Translations under genes and position numbers: made by a program
Shown: positions 24,163 through 34,470 of the stretch, piece after piece
Layout of the letters: each line of letters starts with the position of its first letter
How positions within the stretch are numbered: the first letter of the stretch is position 1
Notes under the pieces: model-generated
What the model was told of the DNA's origin: nothing
Seen by the model: the letters and a program-made list of their open reading frames with translations, nothing else
The model's database searches: none
From: Rhodovarius sp.
Lineage (GTDB): Bacteria; Pseudomonadota; Alphaproteobacteria; Acetobacterales; Acetobacteraceae
Assembly (NCBI GenBank): GCA_025057055.1
Contig: JANWYF010000089.1
Span: forward strand, 1 to 35,426
Direction of reading: 5' to 3'
DNA length: 35,426 bases

Positions 24163-24753
24163 TCATTCCCCGGGCCGGAGCAGCCGGGCGAGGGTGAGGA
24201 GAATGCTCGCGGTCGCGCCCCAGATGTGATGCCGCTCATGCGGCCAGACCCAGTATTCGCGCCGGTGGCCCTGATATTCCCGCGCTTCGCGCCGCGGCGC
24301 CGCGGGGTCGAGCAGGGTGGCGAGAGGGAACTCGAAGGTCTCCTCCACCTCATTGGCGTCGGGGGCGAGGGGGAAGCCCGGCTCCAGCAGGCCGACCACC
24401 GGTGTCACGGCATAGCCGGTGCCGGTCAGATGCAGCGGCATGCGCCCGATCAGGCGTGGCCAGTGGCGGGGCAGGCCGATCTCCTCCTCGGCCTCGCGCA
24501 GCGCGGCCTGTTCGGGTGTTTCCCCCTCCTCGATGCGGCCGCCAGGGAAGGCGACCTGCCCGGCATGCCGCGGGAGGTGGGCGCTGCGGCGGGTCAGCAG
24601 GATGACCGGTTCGGCATACAAGACGATCGGCACCAGCACGGCGGCCGGGCGCAGGCCGGCGGGCGGGAAGGCCTCGGCCTGCGGGCCGGTCGGCCCGATG
24701 GCGTAGAGCCGCGCCGGATCGCTCAGACGCCGCTCGATCTCGGCCCTCTGCAT
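24163..24753 (-). CDS. Nudix hydrolase, CoA pyrophosphatase type
   Basis: This 196-residue protein has the extended UPF0035 signature LLTRRSAHLPRHAGQVAFPGG (52-72) joined to a perfect Nudix box (Gly72 to Leu94, with REAEEEIGL at 86-94). This group (NudL/YeaB, human NUDT7-like) hydrolyses coenzyme A and its derivatives to phosphopantetheine and 3',5'-ADP. The ATG at 24751-24753 overlaps the TGA of the DUF1285 gene by one base; a GTG directly before it is an alternative. It forms part of the six-gene minus-strand operon. Confidence 0.9.
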   Translation of the reverse strand: MQRAEIERRLSDPARLYAIGPTGPQAEAFPPAGLRPAAVLVPIVLYAEPVILLTRRSAHLPRHAGQVAFPGGRIEEGETPEQAALREAEEEIGLPRHWPRLIGRMPLHLTGTGYAVTPVVGLLEPGFPLAPDANEVEETFEFPLATLLDPAAPRREAREYQGHRREYWVWPHERHHIWGATASILLTLARLLRPGE

Positions 24754-25349
24754 CACTCGGCAGCCAGTTCCTTAGGCTGAGCCTCGTCGATCGGGAAGAA
24801 GACGCCCTGCGACCAGACGCCGAGCACCTCCCGCCCGTTGATCACCTCGGGCTCGGCCAAAGCGACCAGTTCATAGAAGACGGGGCGGCTGATCTTGGCC
24901 TCGAGGCCCGGCCGGACGGTGATGTAGGGCCGCGGTTCGCGGGTGCCGGGGGCAAGATGCACGAGGATCGGATGCTCCGGCCCGGCGGTGACGCATTCGT
25001 CGAGGTTGGTGCGGAAGCTCAACACCTGGCAGCCCAGCTCGTCGCGCTGCCAGAACAGCTCAACCGCGATGAAGGGCGCATCCTCGACCTCGATGGTGCC
25101 GCGTTCGAACGGCGTCTCCAGCACGAAACGCCCGTCCGGGTCGCGCTTGAGCACGCTGGCGAAGAGGCAGACCAGCTCCTTCCGGCCGATCGGGCTGCCC
25201 TTGTAGTACCAGGTGCCGTCGCGGGCGATGCGGATGTCGAAATGGCCGCAATCATGCTTCGCCCGCAGCCCTGCCCGCGGGAGAGGCACCACCGCCCCGG
25301 CCTGTGCTCCCGCCCCACCAATCTGTGCTTTGTCCGACGGATCGGCCAC
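24753..25349 (-). CDS. DUF1285 family protein
   Basis: The conserved core starts at GHFDIRIARDGTWYYKGSPIGRKELVCLFASVL and continues through APFIAVELFWQ, which identifies DUF1285, a family of unknown function usually next to the MoxR/DUF58 genes in alphaproteobacteria. With the GTG at 25347-25349 the protein is 198 residues, close to the family length. GGGAAG six bases upstream can serve as ribosome binding site. The frame is open for over a kilobase upstream, but that part runs antisense to the MoxR gene. It is divergent from the MoxR gene with 66 bases between, and first in the minus-strand operon. Confidence 0.82.
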   Translation of the reverse strand: MADPSDKAQIGGAGAQAGAVVPLPRAGLRAKHDCGHFDIRIARDGTWYYKGSPIGRKELVCLFASVLKRDPDGRFVLETPFERGTIEVEDAPFIAVELFWQRDELGCQVLSFRTNLDECVTAGPEHPILVHLAPGTREPRPYITVRPGLEAKISRPVFYELVALAEPEVINGREVLGVWSQGVFFPIDEAQPKELAAE

Positions 25350-25370
25350 CCTAAGCTTCCCAGTGCAGGT

Positions 25371-25388
25371 CCGAGAACCATATCTCGG
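25371..25388. promoter_or_regulatory. Short inverted repeat in the DUF1285-MoxR divergent region
   Basis: CCGAGA (25371-25376) and TCTCGG (25383-25388) pair perfectly around ACCATA. It sits in the middle of the 66-base divergent gap and could be an operator or mRNA hairpin. Six-base arms can occur by chance in GC-rich DNA. Confidence 0.3.
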
Positions 25389-25415
25389 GGCCCATATAGG
25401 CATGAGGTGCTGCGG

Positions 25416-26409
<994 letters not shown>

Positions 26410-26417
<8 letters not shown>

Positions 26418-27264
26418 CCCCGCGCTTGCCCATCGCGCCGAAGCCGCCGGCGCGCATCTGCCCCCCCTGGTGGTGGAGGCCGAGCGCGTGGCCGCCACCG
26501 TGATGGGCGGGGTGCATGGCCGCCGCCGCGCCGGCCAGGGCGACAGCTTCTGGCAGTTCCGCCCCTATCTGCCGGGCGATGCCGCCTCCCGCGTCGACTG
26601 GCGGCAATCGGCCAAGGCCGATCGCCTCTATGTGCGCGAGACCGAATGGGAAGCGGCGCAGACCGTCCTGCTCTGGCGCGATGGCGGGCCACGGATGGGC
26701 TGGCGCAGCCACCTCTCGCCGGTGACCAAGGCAGAACGGGCCGATCTGCTGCTGCTCGCGCTCGCTGCCCTGCTGCTGCGCGGCGGGGAGAGGGTCAAGC
26801 TCGCCCGGGCCGGCGCGCGGCCCTTCTCCGGGCGCCGCGCCCTGGCGGCCCTGGCCGCCGCCCTGCCCGGCCCGCCAGCGCCGCCGGCGGCCGAGGCCAT
26901 CCCGCGCCATGGCCGCATCGTCCTCTTCGGCGATTTCTTGGACCCGCTCGAGGAGACCCGGGCGCTGCTCGCCGCCCTCTCGGCGCGCAGCCCGCGCGGG
27001 CAGATCGTGCAGGTCATGGATCCGGCCGAGGAGACGCTGCCCTATGCCGGTCGCCGCCGCTTCGAGGGGCTTGCCGGCGAGGCGCCGATGCTGCTGCCGC
27101 GGGTCGAGGCGGTGCGCGGCCTCTATGCCGAGAGGCTCGCCGCCCATCGGGCCGGGCTGAGGCAGCTCGCCGGCCAGCTCGGCTGGGGATTTGCCACCCA
27201 CCGCACCGACCAGCCGCCGGCGGCGGTGCTGCTCGCGCTCTGGCAGGCGCTCTCCCCGCCATGA
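26410..27264 (+). CDS. DUF58 domain protein
   Basis: This 284-residue protein has the DUF58 core HGRRRAGQGDSFWQFRPYLPGDAASRVDWRQSAKADRLYVRETEWE (about 36-80). Here the following Asp-x-Ser of VWA-like folds reads WRDGGPRMGW, so the metal-ion-dependent adhesion motif is degraded. DUF58 proteins pair with MoxR ATPases. The likely start is a TTG at 26410, overlapping the moxR stop by eight bases. The stop overlaps the next ATG (ATGA). No ATG or GTG gives a better N-terminus. It is cytosolic by appearance. Confidence 0.85.
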
Positions 27265-29960
27265 TCACCTTCGCCGCGCCCTGGCTGCTGGTCGGTCTGC
27301 TCGCCCTGCCGGTGCTCTACTGGCTGCTGCGCATCACCCCGCCCGAACCCCGCCCGCAGAGCTTCCCGCCGGTTGCGCTGCTGCGCGACCTCCCGGTCAC
27401 GGAGGAGACGCCGGCCCGCACCCCTTGGTGGGTGCTGCTGTTGCGGCTGCTCGCCGCGGCGCTGGTCATCCTTGGTCTGGCCCGGCCCACGCTCGGCCCG
27501 CAGGGCGGGGTCGAGGGCGAGGGGCCGCTGCTCGTCGTTGTCGACGACGGCTGGGCGAGCGGTGCGGATTGGGGGGCGCGCATGGCGGCGGCGGAGGCCG
27601 CGCTGGAGGCCGCGGCCCGGCAGGACCGGCCGGTGGCTCTGCTCGCCACCGCCCCCGGCGAAGGCGGCAACCCCCCGCGCGTCATCGGGCCCATGCCGGC
27701 GCCGGATCTGCGCGCGCGGCTCTCCGCGCTGCGCCCCAAGCCCTGGCCCACCGATCCGGAGGGGGCGGCACGTGCGCTGGCGGATTGGCGGGCGGCCCAT
27801 CCCGGCCCCTTCGCCGCGCTGCATGTGAGCGACGGTCTGCCCGCCCCGGCGCTGGCGGCCGCCTTGCGCGGGGCCTCGGCGCTGACACTGCTGCGGGCCG
27901 AGGACCGGCCGCGGCGCATCCTGGCCGAGGCGCGGGCCGAGCCCGACCGCCTGCGGGTCCTGCTGCGCCAGACCCCCCAGCCCGCCGCCGGAGAGGTGGC
28001 GGTGCTCGCCCGCACCGCCGATGGCCGGGCGCTCGGCCGCATCCTGCTTCCGCTGCCGGCCGGCGCGACCGAGGCGGCCGGCGCCCTCACCCTGCCGATC
28101 GAGCTGCGCAACCAGATCGTGCGGCTCGAGATCGAGAACGAAGCCCAGGCCGCGGCGGTGCTGCTGCTCGACGAACGCTTCCGCCGGCGCCCCGTCGGGC
28201 TTCTGCCCGGCGCCGAGGAGGGCGCGGATGCCCCGCTGATCGGGGAGCTTTTCTACATCTCCCGCGCCCTTGAGCCCTATGTCGAACTCCGCCGCGGCAG
28301 TGTCGAGACGCTGCTCTCCCGGCCGCTGTCGGTGCTGGTGCTGGCCGATCGCCCGGTTGCCCCGGGGCGGGAGGAACAGGCGCTGGCAGCCTGGGTCGAG
28401 CAGGGTGGCATGTTGATCCGCTTTGCCGGCTCGCGCCTTGCGGAACGGCCGGATGGGCTGCTGCCGGTGCGGCTGCGGGCCGAGCGCGCCCTGGGCGGGG
28501 GGCTGACCTGGGAACAGCCGCAACCGCTCGCCCCTTTCCCCGAGCACTCTCCCTTTGCCGGCCTGCCCACCCCGGCCGAGGTGCTGATCGAACGGCAGGT
28601 GCTGGCCGAACCCTCGCCGCGGCTCTCCGAGCGGATCTGGGCCCGGCTGGCAGATGGGACCCCGCTCGTCACTGCCGAGGCGCGCGGCCGCGGGCGTATC
28701 GTGCTCTTTCACGTCACCGCCACCGCGGATTGGTCTTCGCTGCCCCTCTCCGGCCTCTTCGTGCAGATGCTGCGCCGGCTGGTCGCGCTTTCGGCCGGGG
28801 TGGCGGGCGGGCCGGAGGGTGAGGGCCCACTGGCGCCGCTGGAATCCCTCGACGGTTTCGGTCGGGCCACGCCACCCTTCCCGGCAGCGGCGGCACTCCC
28901 GCCCGGGGAGGGGCTGCCTGCTCCCTCACCGCGGCATCCGCCCGGCTGGTATGGGCCGCCGGGGGCCGATGCCGCCTTCCGCCGCGCGCTCAATCTCGGC
29001 CCCGCCCTGCCTCCGCCGGTGCTGGCCGAACCGCCGGCCGGGGCGCGCCTCGGCCGGATCGAGACGCTGCCGCGTGAGGCCGATCTCGGCCCCTGGCTGC
29101 TGGCGGCGGCGCTGATCCTGCTGGCGGTCGACCTGCTGATCGCCCTCAGGCTGCGCGGGCTGCTGCCGCTGCGCCTCAGGCTGCGGCCGCGGCCGGCGGC
29201 CTGGGGGCTTGCCCTGCTGCTGGCGGCTGCGCCCGCCGCGGGGCAGCCCCTGCCCGAGGGGGCGGCGGCCAATCACACCCGGCTGGCCTATGTGATCACC
29301 GGCGATCCCGCCCTAGATGAGCTGCAGCGCGCCGGCCTGATCGGCCTGTCGGATTTCGTCAACCGCCGCACCGCCGTGACACTGGCCGAACCGGTCGGGG
29401 TGGTGCCGGGGGAGAGCGACCTCTCCTTCTACCCCCTGCTGTATTGGGCGGTGCCGCCGGATGCCCAGCCTCTCTCCCCCGCCGCGATCGCCGCGCTCAA
29501 CGATTTCATGCGCCATGGCGGGATCATTCTGTTCGACACCCGCAGCGAAGGCTCGGGCGAGGGCTTCGCGCCTGGGGCGAGGGCGGCGCTGCGGCGCGTG
29601 ACGCAGGGGCTCGCCATCCCGCCGCTCGCCCCGGTGCCGGAGGATCACGTGCTGCGCCGCGCCTTCTATCTGCTCAGCGAGTTGCCCGGGCGCTTCACCG
29701 GCGGGCAGGTCTGGGTCGCGCGCGATACGGACCGGGCGAACGACAGCGTCTCTCCGGTGGTGATCGGCGGCCATGACTGGGCCGGGGCCTGGGCGGTGGA
29801 TGCGCGCGGGCAGCATCTGCACGCCGCCGTGCCGGGCGGGGCGCGGCAGCGCACCCTCGCCTATCGCTTCGGCACCAACCTCGTCATCTACGCGTTGACC
29901 GGCAACTACAAGGGCGACCAGGTCCATGTGCCGGCCATCCTGGAGCGCCTCGGCCAATGA
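27261..29960 (+). CDS. BatA-like membrane protein with C-terminal DUF4159 domain
   Basis: This 899-residue protein begins with a BatA/Aerotolerance N-terminal helix pair (FAAPWLLVGLLALPVLYWLLRI and WWVLLLRLLAAALVILGLARP). A periplasmic part of about 500 residues follows, including a VVVDDGWASG pseudo-VWA stretch and a GATase-like region (GGMLIRFAGSRLAE). Two more hydrophobic helices lie at about 612-660. The C-terminal DUF4159 domain (about 672-899) has LAYVITGD, FYPLLYWAV and GGIILFDTRSEG. DUF4159 is of unknown function but is always seen with MoxR/DUF58 partners. Its ATG overlaps the previous stop and its TGA overlaps the next ATG, so translation is coupled across the operon. Confidence 0.87.
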   Translation: MITFAAPWLLVGLLALPVLYWLLRITPPEPRPQSFPPVALLRDLPVTEETPARTPWWVLLLRLLAAALVILGLARPTLGPQGGVEGEGPLLVVVDDGWASGADWGARMAAAEAALEAAARQDRPVALLATAPGEGGNPPRVIGPMPAPDLRARLSALRPKPWPTDPEGAARALADWRAAHPGPFAALHVSDGLPAPALAAALRGASALTLLRAEDRPRRILAEARAEPDRLRVLLRQTPQPAAGEVAVLARTADGRALGRILLPLPAGATEAAGALTLPIELRNQIVRLEIENEAQAAAVLLLDERFRRRPVGLLPGAEEGADAPLIGELFYISRALEPYVELRRGSVETLLSRPLSVLVLADRPVAPGREEQALAAWVEQGGMLIRFAGSRLAERPDGLLPVRLRAERALGGGLTWEQPQPLAPFPEHSPFAGLPTPAEVLIERQVLAEPSPRLSERIWARLADGTPLVTAEARGRGRIVLFHVTATADWSSLPLSGLFVQMLRRLVALSAGVAGGPEGEGPLAPLESLDGFGRATPPFPAAAALPPGEGLPAPSPRHPPGWYGPPGADAAFRRALNLGPALPPPVLAEPPAGARLGRIETLPREADLGPWLLAAALILLAVDLLIALRLRGLLPLRLRLRPRPAAWGLALLLAAAPAAGQPLPEGAAANHTRLAYVITGDPALDELQRAGLIGLSDFVNRRTAVTLAEPVGVVPGESDLSFYPLLYWAVPPDAQPLSPAAIAALNDFMRHGGIILFDTRSEGSGEGFAPGARAALRRVTQGLAIPPLAPVPEDHVLRRAFYLLSELPGRFTGGQVWVARDTDRANDSVSPVVIGGHDWAGAWAVDARGQHLHAAVPGGARQRTLAYRFGTNLVIYALTGNYKGDQVHVPAILERLGQ

Positions 29961-32035
29961 TGCAGGAGATCACCCGGCTGGATCTCGCCCCGCTGCTGCC
30001 GGCCTGGCTGATCGCCGCGGCCGGGGCGGCGGCGCTGCTCGCGCTCCTGCCTGCGCTGCTGCGGCGGGCGCGCGGGGCGTGGTGGCGGGCGGCGGCCTTC
30101 CTGGCCCTCTTCCTCGCCCTGCTCCAGCCGCGCCTCGTCTCCGAGACGCGGGAGCTGCGCCCCGACATCGCGGTGCTGGTCGTCGATCTTTCGGACAGCA
30201 CGCGGCTGGTTCCGGGCCGGGCCGAGGCGATCGCCGAGGCGCGGCGGCGGCTGCAGGAGCGGCTGTCACGCCTGGATGGGCTGGAGCTGCGCACCCTCGA
30301 GGTGCCCGAGGCCGGCAACCAGGGCACGCGGCTCTTCAGCGCGCTCGAACAGGCCCTGGCCGATATCCCGCGGGCGCGGCTGGCCGGCGTGCTCGCCCTG
30401 ACCGACGGGCAGGTCCATGACGTGCCGGCCACTGCGCCCTTTGATGCGCCCTTCCACCTGCTGCTGCCCGGCCGCCCGGGGCAGACCGACCGGCGGCTGC
30501 GGGTGATCGAGGCCCCGGGCTATGGCATCATCGGGCGCAGCGTCGAGCTGCGCGTGGCGATCGAGGATCTGGGCGTGGCGCAGCCGGCCGGTGCGGCGCG
30601 GCTTGCGATCCGCCGCGGCGGTGCCCAGCCGCGCGAGGAATCGGTGCCGATCGGGCGCGAGCACCGGATCGAGGTTCCGATCGAACGCGGCGGCCCGACC
30701 GTGATCGAACTGGTGGCCGAGACCCGTCCCGACGAGGTGAGCGAGGCCAACAACCGCGCCGTGGTCACCATCAACGGCGTGCGCGATCGGCTGCGCGTGC
30801 TCTTGGTCTCGGGCGAGCCGCATGCCGGCGAGCGCACCTGGCGGCGGCTGCTCAAGGCGGATCCGGGGGTGGATCTGGTGCATTTCACGATCCTCCGCCC
30901 GCCCGAGAAGGACGATCTGACCCCGCTCAACGAGCTGTCGCTGATCGCCTTTCCCGTGCGCGAGCTGTTCCAGGTCAAGCTGCGTGAGTTCGACCTGATC
31001 GTCTTCGACCGCTTCGCCAACCGCGGCATCCTGCCGCCCGCCTACATGCGCAACATCGCCGACTATGTGCGGGCGGGGGGGGCGTTGCTGGTCAGCGTCG
31101 GCCCGGAGTTCTCGGGCCCGCCGAGCCTGGCGGCGACACCGCTCGGCGCCGTGCTGCCGGCCCGCCCCCTGCCGGCGCCGCGCGCCCTGCGCGAGGAGGC
31201 CTTCCGCCCGCAGATCACCGAGATCGGCCGGCGCCATCCGGTCACTGAGGGGCTGCAGCCGCCGCCCGGCGGGCAGTGGGGGCGCTGGTACCGGCTGCTG
31301 GCGAGCGAACAGCGTTCCGGCACCGCGGTGATGGAAAGCCCAGACGGCCATCCGCTGCTGCTGCTCGATCGGGTGGGGCAGGGGCGGGTCGCGCTGATGC
31401 TGTCGGATCATATCTGGCTCTGGGCGCGCGGGCATGATGGCGGCGGGCCGCATCAGGAGCTGCTGCGGCGCCTGGCCCATTGGCTGATGCGCGAGCCCGA
31501 GCTCGAGGAGGAGGAGCTGACCGCCCGCATCGAGGCCGGCCGGCTTGTTGTGCAGCGGCGCAGCCTCTCGGCCGATCCGCCGCCCGAGATCACCGTGGTG
31601 GGGCCCGACGGCCGGCTGCTGCGCGCGCCGCTGCGGCCCTTTGCGCCAGGCCGGGCGAGCGCGGAGCTGCCGGCCGAGGAGCGCGGGATGTGGCAGGTCA
31701 GCGACGGCCAGCGCCTGGCCTTCGCCGCCGCCGCCCCTGCCAATGGGCCGGAGCTTGCCGATCTGCGCGCGCTGCCGGATCGGCTGGCGCCGATCGTGCA
31801 GGCAACCGGCGGTGCCGTGCGCTGGCTGGGCGATGGCAGCGCGGTGCCGGAGCTGCGCCGCGTGGCCCAGGGGCGGGAGACGGCCGGCGGCGGGCAGCAG
31901 GGCTGGCTCGGCCTGCGGCGCAATGCGGACCACACCACGCTCGGCATCGCCGCCACGCCGCTGCTGCCCGGCTGGCTGCTGCTGCCGCTGCTGCTGGGTC
32001 TGGCGGTGCTGGCTTGGCGGCGGGAGGGGCGGTAG
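29957..32035 (+). CDS. Membrane protein with VWA-like and glutamine-amidotransferase-like domains
   Basis: This 692-residue protein has two N-terminal helices (about 13-38 and 43-58) and a C-terminal helix (PLLPGWLLLPLLLGLAVLAW). Between them are a degenerate VWA-like domain (DIAVLVVDLSDSTRLV at about 70-85, then GVLALTDGQVHDV) and a class I amidotransferase-like Rossmann domain (RVLLVSGEPHAGERTWRRLL through FDLIVFDRFANRG and GGALLVSVGPEF). The catalytic cysteine of real amidotransferases is absent. The large soluble part is predicted periplasmic. Its ATG overlaps the DUF4159 stop. It is the last member of the MoxR operon and probably assembles with the DUF58 and DUF4159 proteins. Confidence 0.85.
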   Translation: MMQEITRLDLAPLLPAWLIAAAGAAALLALLPALLRRARGAWWRAAAFLALFLALLQPRLVSETRELRPDIAVLVVDLSDSTRLVPGRAEAIAEARRRLQERLSRLDGLELRTLEVPEAGNQGTRLFSALEQALADIPRARLAGVLALTDGQVHDVPATAPFDAPFHLLLPGRPGQTDRRLRVIEAPGYGIIGRSVELRVAIEDLGVAQPAGAARLAIRRGGAQPREESVPIGREHRIEVPIERGGPTVIELVAETRPDEVSEANNRAVVTINGVRDRLRVLLVSGEPHAGERTWRRLLKADPGVDLVHFTILRPPEKDDLTPLNELSLIAFPVRELFQVKLREFDLIVFDRFANRGILPPAYMRNIADYVRAGGALLVSVGPEFSGPPSLAATPLGAVLPARPLPAPRALREEAFRPQITEIGRRHPVTEGLQPPPGGQWGRWYRLLASEQRSGTAVMESPDGHPLLLLDRVGQGRVALMLSDHIWLWARGHDGGGPHQELLRRLAHWLMREPELEEEELTARIEAGRLVVQRRSLSADPPPEITVVGPDGRLLRAPLRPFAPGRASAELPAEERGMWQVSDGQRLAFAAAAPANGPELADLRALPDRLAPIVQATGGAVRWLGDGSAVPELRRVAQGRETAGGGQQGWLGLRRNADHTTLGIAATPLLPGWLLLPLLLGLAVLAWRREGR

Positions 32036-32044
32036 CATCCCGCC

Positions 32045-32677
32045 ATGCCCTCCCTCCGCGCGATCCTGCTGCCTGTCGCCCTGCTGCTGTCGGCCGCCGC
32101 CCTTGCCCAGCCGGGGCCGGGGCTTCTGGGCAGCGCGACGGAACTCCGCCCCCCGCCCGAACCGCCGCGGGAGCGACCGCCCGGACTGCCGGGGCTGCAG
32201 GCCCGGCCCTCGGTGGTGATCCCGCCGCAGCAGCCGCCCGGGGCGATGAACCCCAATGATGCGCTGTTCGATGCGATCGCCCGCGGCGATGTGCCGGCGG
32301 CGCGCGAGGCGGTGCGGCGCGGGGCCGATACCAACGCGCGCAATGCGCTGGGGCTGACGCCGCTCGAGTCGGCGGTCGACCACGGGCGGCCGGAGATGAT
32401 CTTCTACCTGCTCTCTCTGCGCGGCAGCGCGGGCAATCCGCCGCCGCCGGCGGAGGCCGATCCCCGGCCGCGCCGCGCCCGGGCCGAAGCCTCGCCGCCG
32501 GCTGCGCCGGCCCGTCCGACCACAGCCGAGGCGCCGGCCGCCCCGGCCAACCCCGCGCCCGCTCTGCGTCCCCAGCTCTGGGCCAATGACGGTGGGGCCC
32601 CGCGGCCGGAGGTCGGTTTCCTCGGCTTCGATGCCGGGCGGCCGGGGGGTGCTGCCCCGCGCCCGCCGCGCAGCTGA
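32045..32677 (+). CDS. Exported proline-rich ankyrin-repeat protein
   Basis: This 210-residue protein has a clear signal peptide ([22 protein letters not shown]). Proline-rich sequence (23-66) follows, then roughly one and a half ankyrin repeats ([55 protein letters not shown], about 70-124), and a low-complexity Pro/Ala/Arg tail to the end. The function is unknown; it is likely periplasmic or outer-membrane associated. It starts nine bases after the stop of the VWA-like gene, so it may be read from the same transcript. A hairpin with a U-run follows ten bases after its stop. Confidence 0.75.
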   Translation: MPSLRAILLPVALLLSAAALAQPGPGLLGSATELRPPPEPPRERPPGLPGLQARPSVVIPPQQPPGAMNPNDALFDAIARGDVPAAREAVRRGADTNARNALGLTPLESAVDHGRPEMIFYLLSLRGSAGNPPPPAEADPRPRRARAEASPPAAPARPTTAEAPAAPANPAPALRPQLWANDGGAPRPEVGFLGFDAGRPGGAAPRPPRS

Positions 32678-32686
32678 CCTGCAGGC

Positions 32687-32733
32687 TGGGAAAGTTTTTC
32701 CCAACCCTTTTTGTGTTGCCCCGCCTGGGAAAA
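32687..32733 (+). promoter_or_regulatory. Terminator-like hairpin with overlapping alternative pairing, possible carA attenuator
   Basis: TGGGAAA (32687-32693) pairs perfectly with TTTCCCA (32697-32703) around GTT, and a T-run follows at 32708-32712. This resembles an intrinsic terminator of the upstream operon. A second copy, TGGGAAAA (32726-32733), can pair instead with TTTTCCCA (32696-32703) over eight bases. The two structures are mutually exclusive, as in attenuators. The same repeats could also be a DNA operator. The tract is AT-rich compared with its surroundings and ends 18 bases before the carA ATG. Confidence 0.45.
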
Positions 32734-32750
32734 TTGGGCACAGGGGGGCC

Positions 32751-34121
32751 ATGCGCAGCGTCGAAGAGATCATCGCCCTGCTCGGCGGCCCGGAGGCTGC
32801 CGCGGCGCGTCTTCACCTGGGCACGGAGGCGCTGCGCAAGTGGCGCCAGGCCCGGGCCATTCCCGCCAAGCATTGGCCGGCGATCATTGCCGCCACCGGC
32901 CTCAGCCTGGCCGATCTGCCGGGCGCCCCGGCGGCCGAGGCCGACCAGGCCGATCCTCACCGCCCGCCCGAGGGGGCGACAGCGGTCCTGGTGCTCGAGG
33001 ATGGCACTCTGTTCTGGGGGCGCGGCTTTGGCGCCCACGGCACCCGCGTGGCCGAGATCTGCTTCAACACCGGCATGACCGGCTACCAGGAGACGCTGAC
33101 CGATCCCTCCTATGCCGGGCAGATCATCACCTTCACCTTCCCACACATCGGCAATGTCGGCTGCAACCCCGAGGACCATGAGGCGCTGAACCCGGCTGCC
33201 CGTGGCTTGGTGGTCAAGCAGGACGTGACGGAGCCGGCGAGCTGGCGCGCCACCCAGCACCTCGAAGCCTGGCTGCGCCAGCACGGGCTGCCCGGCATCG
33301 CGGGGGTGGATACCCGGGCGCTCACGCAGCGCATCCGCGATGGCGGGGCGCCGAAAGGCGTTCTGCATTTCCCGGCCGATGGCCGCTTCGACATCCCGGC
33401 CCTGATCGAACAGGCGCGCGCCTGGCCAGGGCTTGAGGGGATGGACCTCGCGCGGGAGGTCACGACGCGCCAGGCCTATCGGTGGGATCAGGGCCTCTGG
33501 GCCTGGGGGGAGGGCTATCGCCCGGCCCCGCCCCCTCGCTTTCAGGTGGTGGCGATCGATTACGGGGCCAAGCGCAATATCCTGCGCAACCTGGCCGAGG
33601 TCGGCTGTGCCGTCACCGTGCTGCCGGCCACCGCCACGGCGGAGGAGATCCTGGCGCTCCAGCCCGATGGCGTCTTCCTCTCGAACGGCCCGGGAGATCC
33701 GGCGGCCACGGGCGAATACGCCCTGCCGGCGATCCGCGCCGTGCTGGCGGCGCGGGTGCCGCTGTTCGGCATCTGCCTGGGTCATCAGCTGCTCGCGCTG
33801 GCGCTCGGGGCGCGCACCTACAAGATGCAGCGGGGCCATCGCGGCGCCAACCAGCCGGTGCAGGACCTGGCCACCGGCCGGGTCGAGATCACCAGCCAGA
33901 ACCATGGCTTCGCGGTCGATGAGGCCTCGCTGCCGGAGGGCGTGGTGGTGACGCACCGGAGCCTCTTCGACGGCACGAATGAGGGCATCGCCTGCACCGA
34001 CCGCCCCGCCTTCTCGGTCCAATATCACCCCGAGGCCTCGCCCGGCCCGTCTGACAGCCGCCACCTGTTCCGCCGCTTCGTCGAGCTGATGGAGCGCGGG
34101 GCGGCGGGGCGCGCGGCCTAG
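32751..34121 (+). CDS. carA: Carbamoyl-phosphate synthase small subunit with N-terminal HTH-like extension
   Basis: CarA hydrolyses glutamine and passes ammonia to CarB for carbamoyl phosphate, used in pyrimidine and arginine synthesis. The CPSase small-chain domain starts at about residue 76 ([18 protein letters not shown]...[17 protein letters not shown]). The class I amidotransferase domain (about 265-450) has the nucleophile Cys342 in FGICLGHQ and the His426/Glu428 pair in QYHPEA. The first 58 residues are extra: [40 protein letters not shown] resembles a Cro/YdaS-like helix-turn-helix. I recall NCBI naming this module carph-isopro in alphaproteobacterial CarA. The ATG at 32751 has GGGGGG four to nine bases upstream. 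At 456 residues it is longer than E. coli CarA (382). Confidence 0.95.
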   Translation: MRSVEEIIALLGGPEAAAARLHLGTEALRKWRQARAIPAKHWPAIIAATGLSLADLPGAPAAEADQADPHRPPEGATAVLVLEDGTLFWGRGFGAHGTRVAEICFNTGMTGYQETLTDPSYAGQIITFTFPHIGNVGCNPEDHEALNPAARGLVVKQDVTEPASWRATQHLEAWLRQHGLPGIAGVDTRALTQRIRDGGAPKGVLHFPADGRFDIPALIEQARAWPGLEGMDLAREVTTRQAYRWDQGLWAWGEGYRPAPPPRFQVVAIDYGAKRNILRNLAEVGCAVTVLPATATAEEILALQPDGVFLSNGPGDPAATGEYALPAIRAVLAARVPLFGICLGHQLLALALGARTYKMQRGHRGANQPVQDLATGRVEITSQNHGFAVDEASLPEGVVVTHRSLFDGTNEGIACTDRPAFSVQYHPEASPGPSDSRHLFRRFVELMERGAAGRAA

Positions 34122-34470
34122 CGCGGCGGCAGCGACCGCCACCGAGCCATGCGCGGACCCACTGCGCTGCCGGTCGCGACCTCTCCATCGCCCCCGCCGG
34201 CCGGGCTTCTCTTGCCGCCTCTGGCCCCATGCGGCGCCGCCATGCGGGCGCGGGCGAGGCAGGCCGCCGCTCTCTCGGCCTGGCGCGGCGACCGGCGCGG
34301 ACCACGGCCGGTGGCGGCGCGGCGCGGCGCCACCTCGCCCCGCCGGATGCCGGCAGGGGCGGTGGTGGGCGGGCAGGTCGGCCCCCACGGGCTTGGCCGC
34401 GGCGGCGCGGTGCCGACCCCTGCCGCCGAAGGCTGCGGGGGCGCAGCGGCGGCGGCGGGGTGCGGCTGAG
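34122..34470. other. 349-base spacer with no recognisable gene
   Basis: This stretch lies between carA and the small membrane-protein gene. It is extremely GC-rich. Open frames exist on both strands (for example 34149-34469 plus), but their translations are Arg/Ala/Pro/Gly low complexity without domain, signal peptide or ribosome binding site. I see no terminator, tRNA or clear promoter. It may be a decayed gene or a structured leader. Confidence 0.5.

Noticed and set aside
34149-34469. 106-codon plus-strand frame after carA
   Set aside because: Arg/Ala/Pro/Gly composition, no ribosome binding site and no recognisable fold; frames of this length arise by chance at this G+C.
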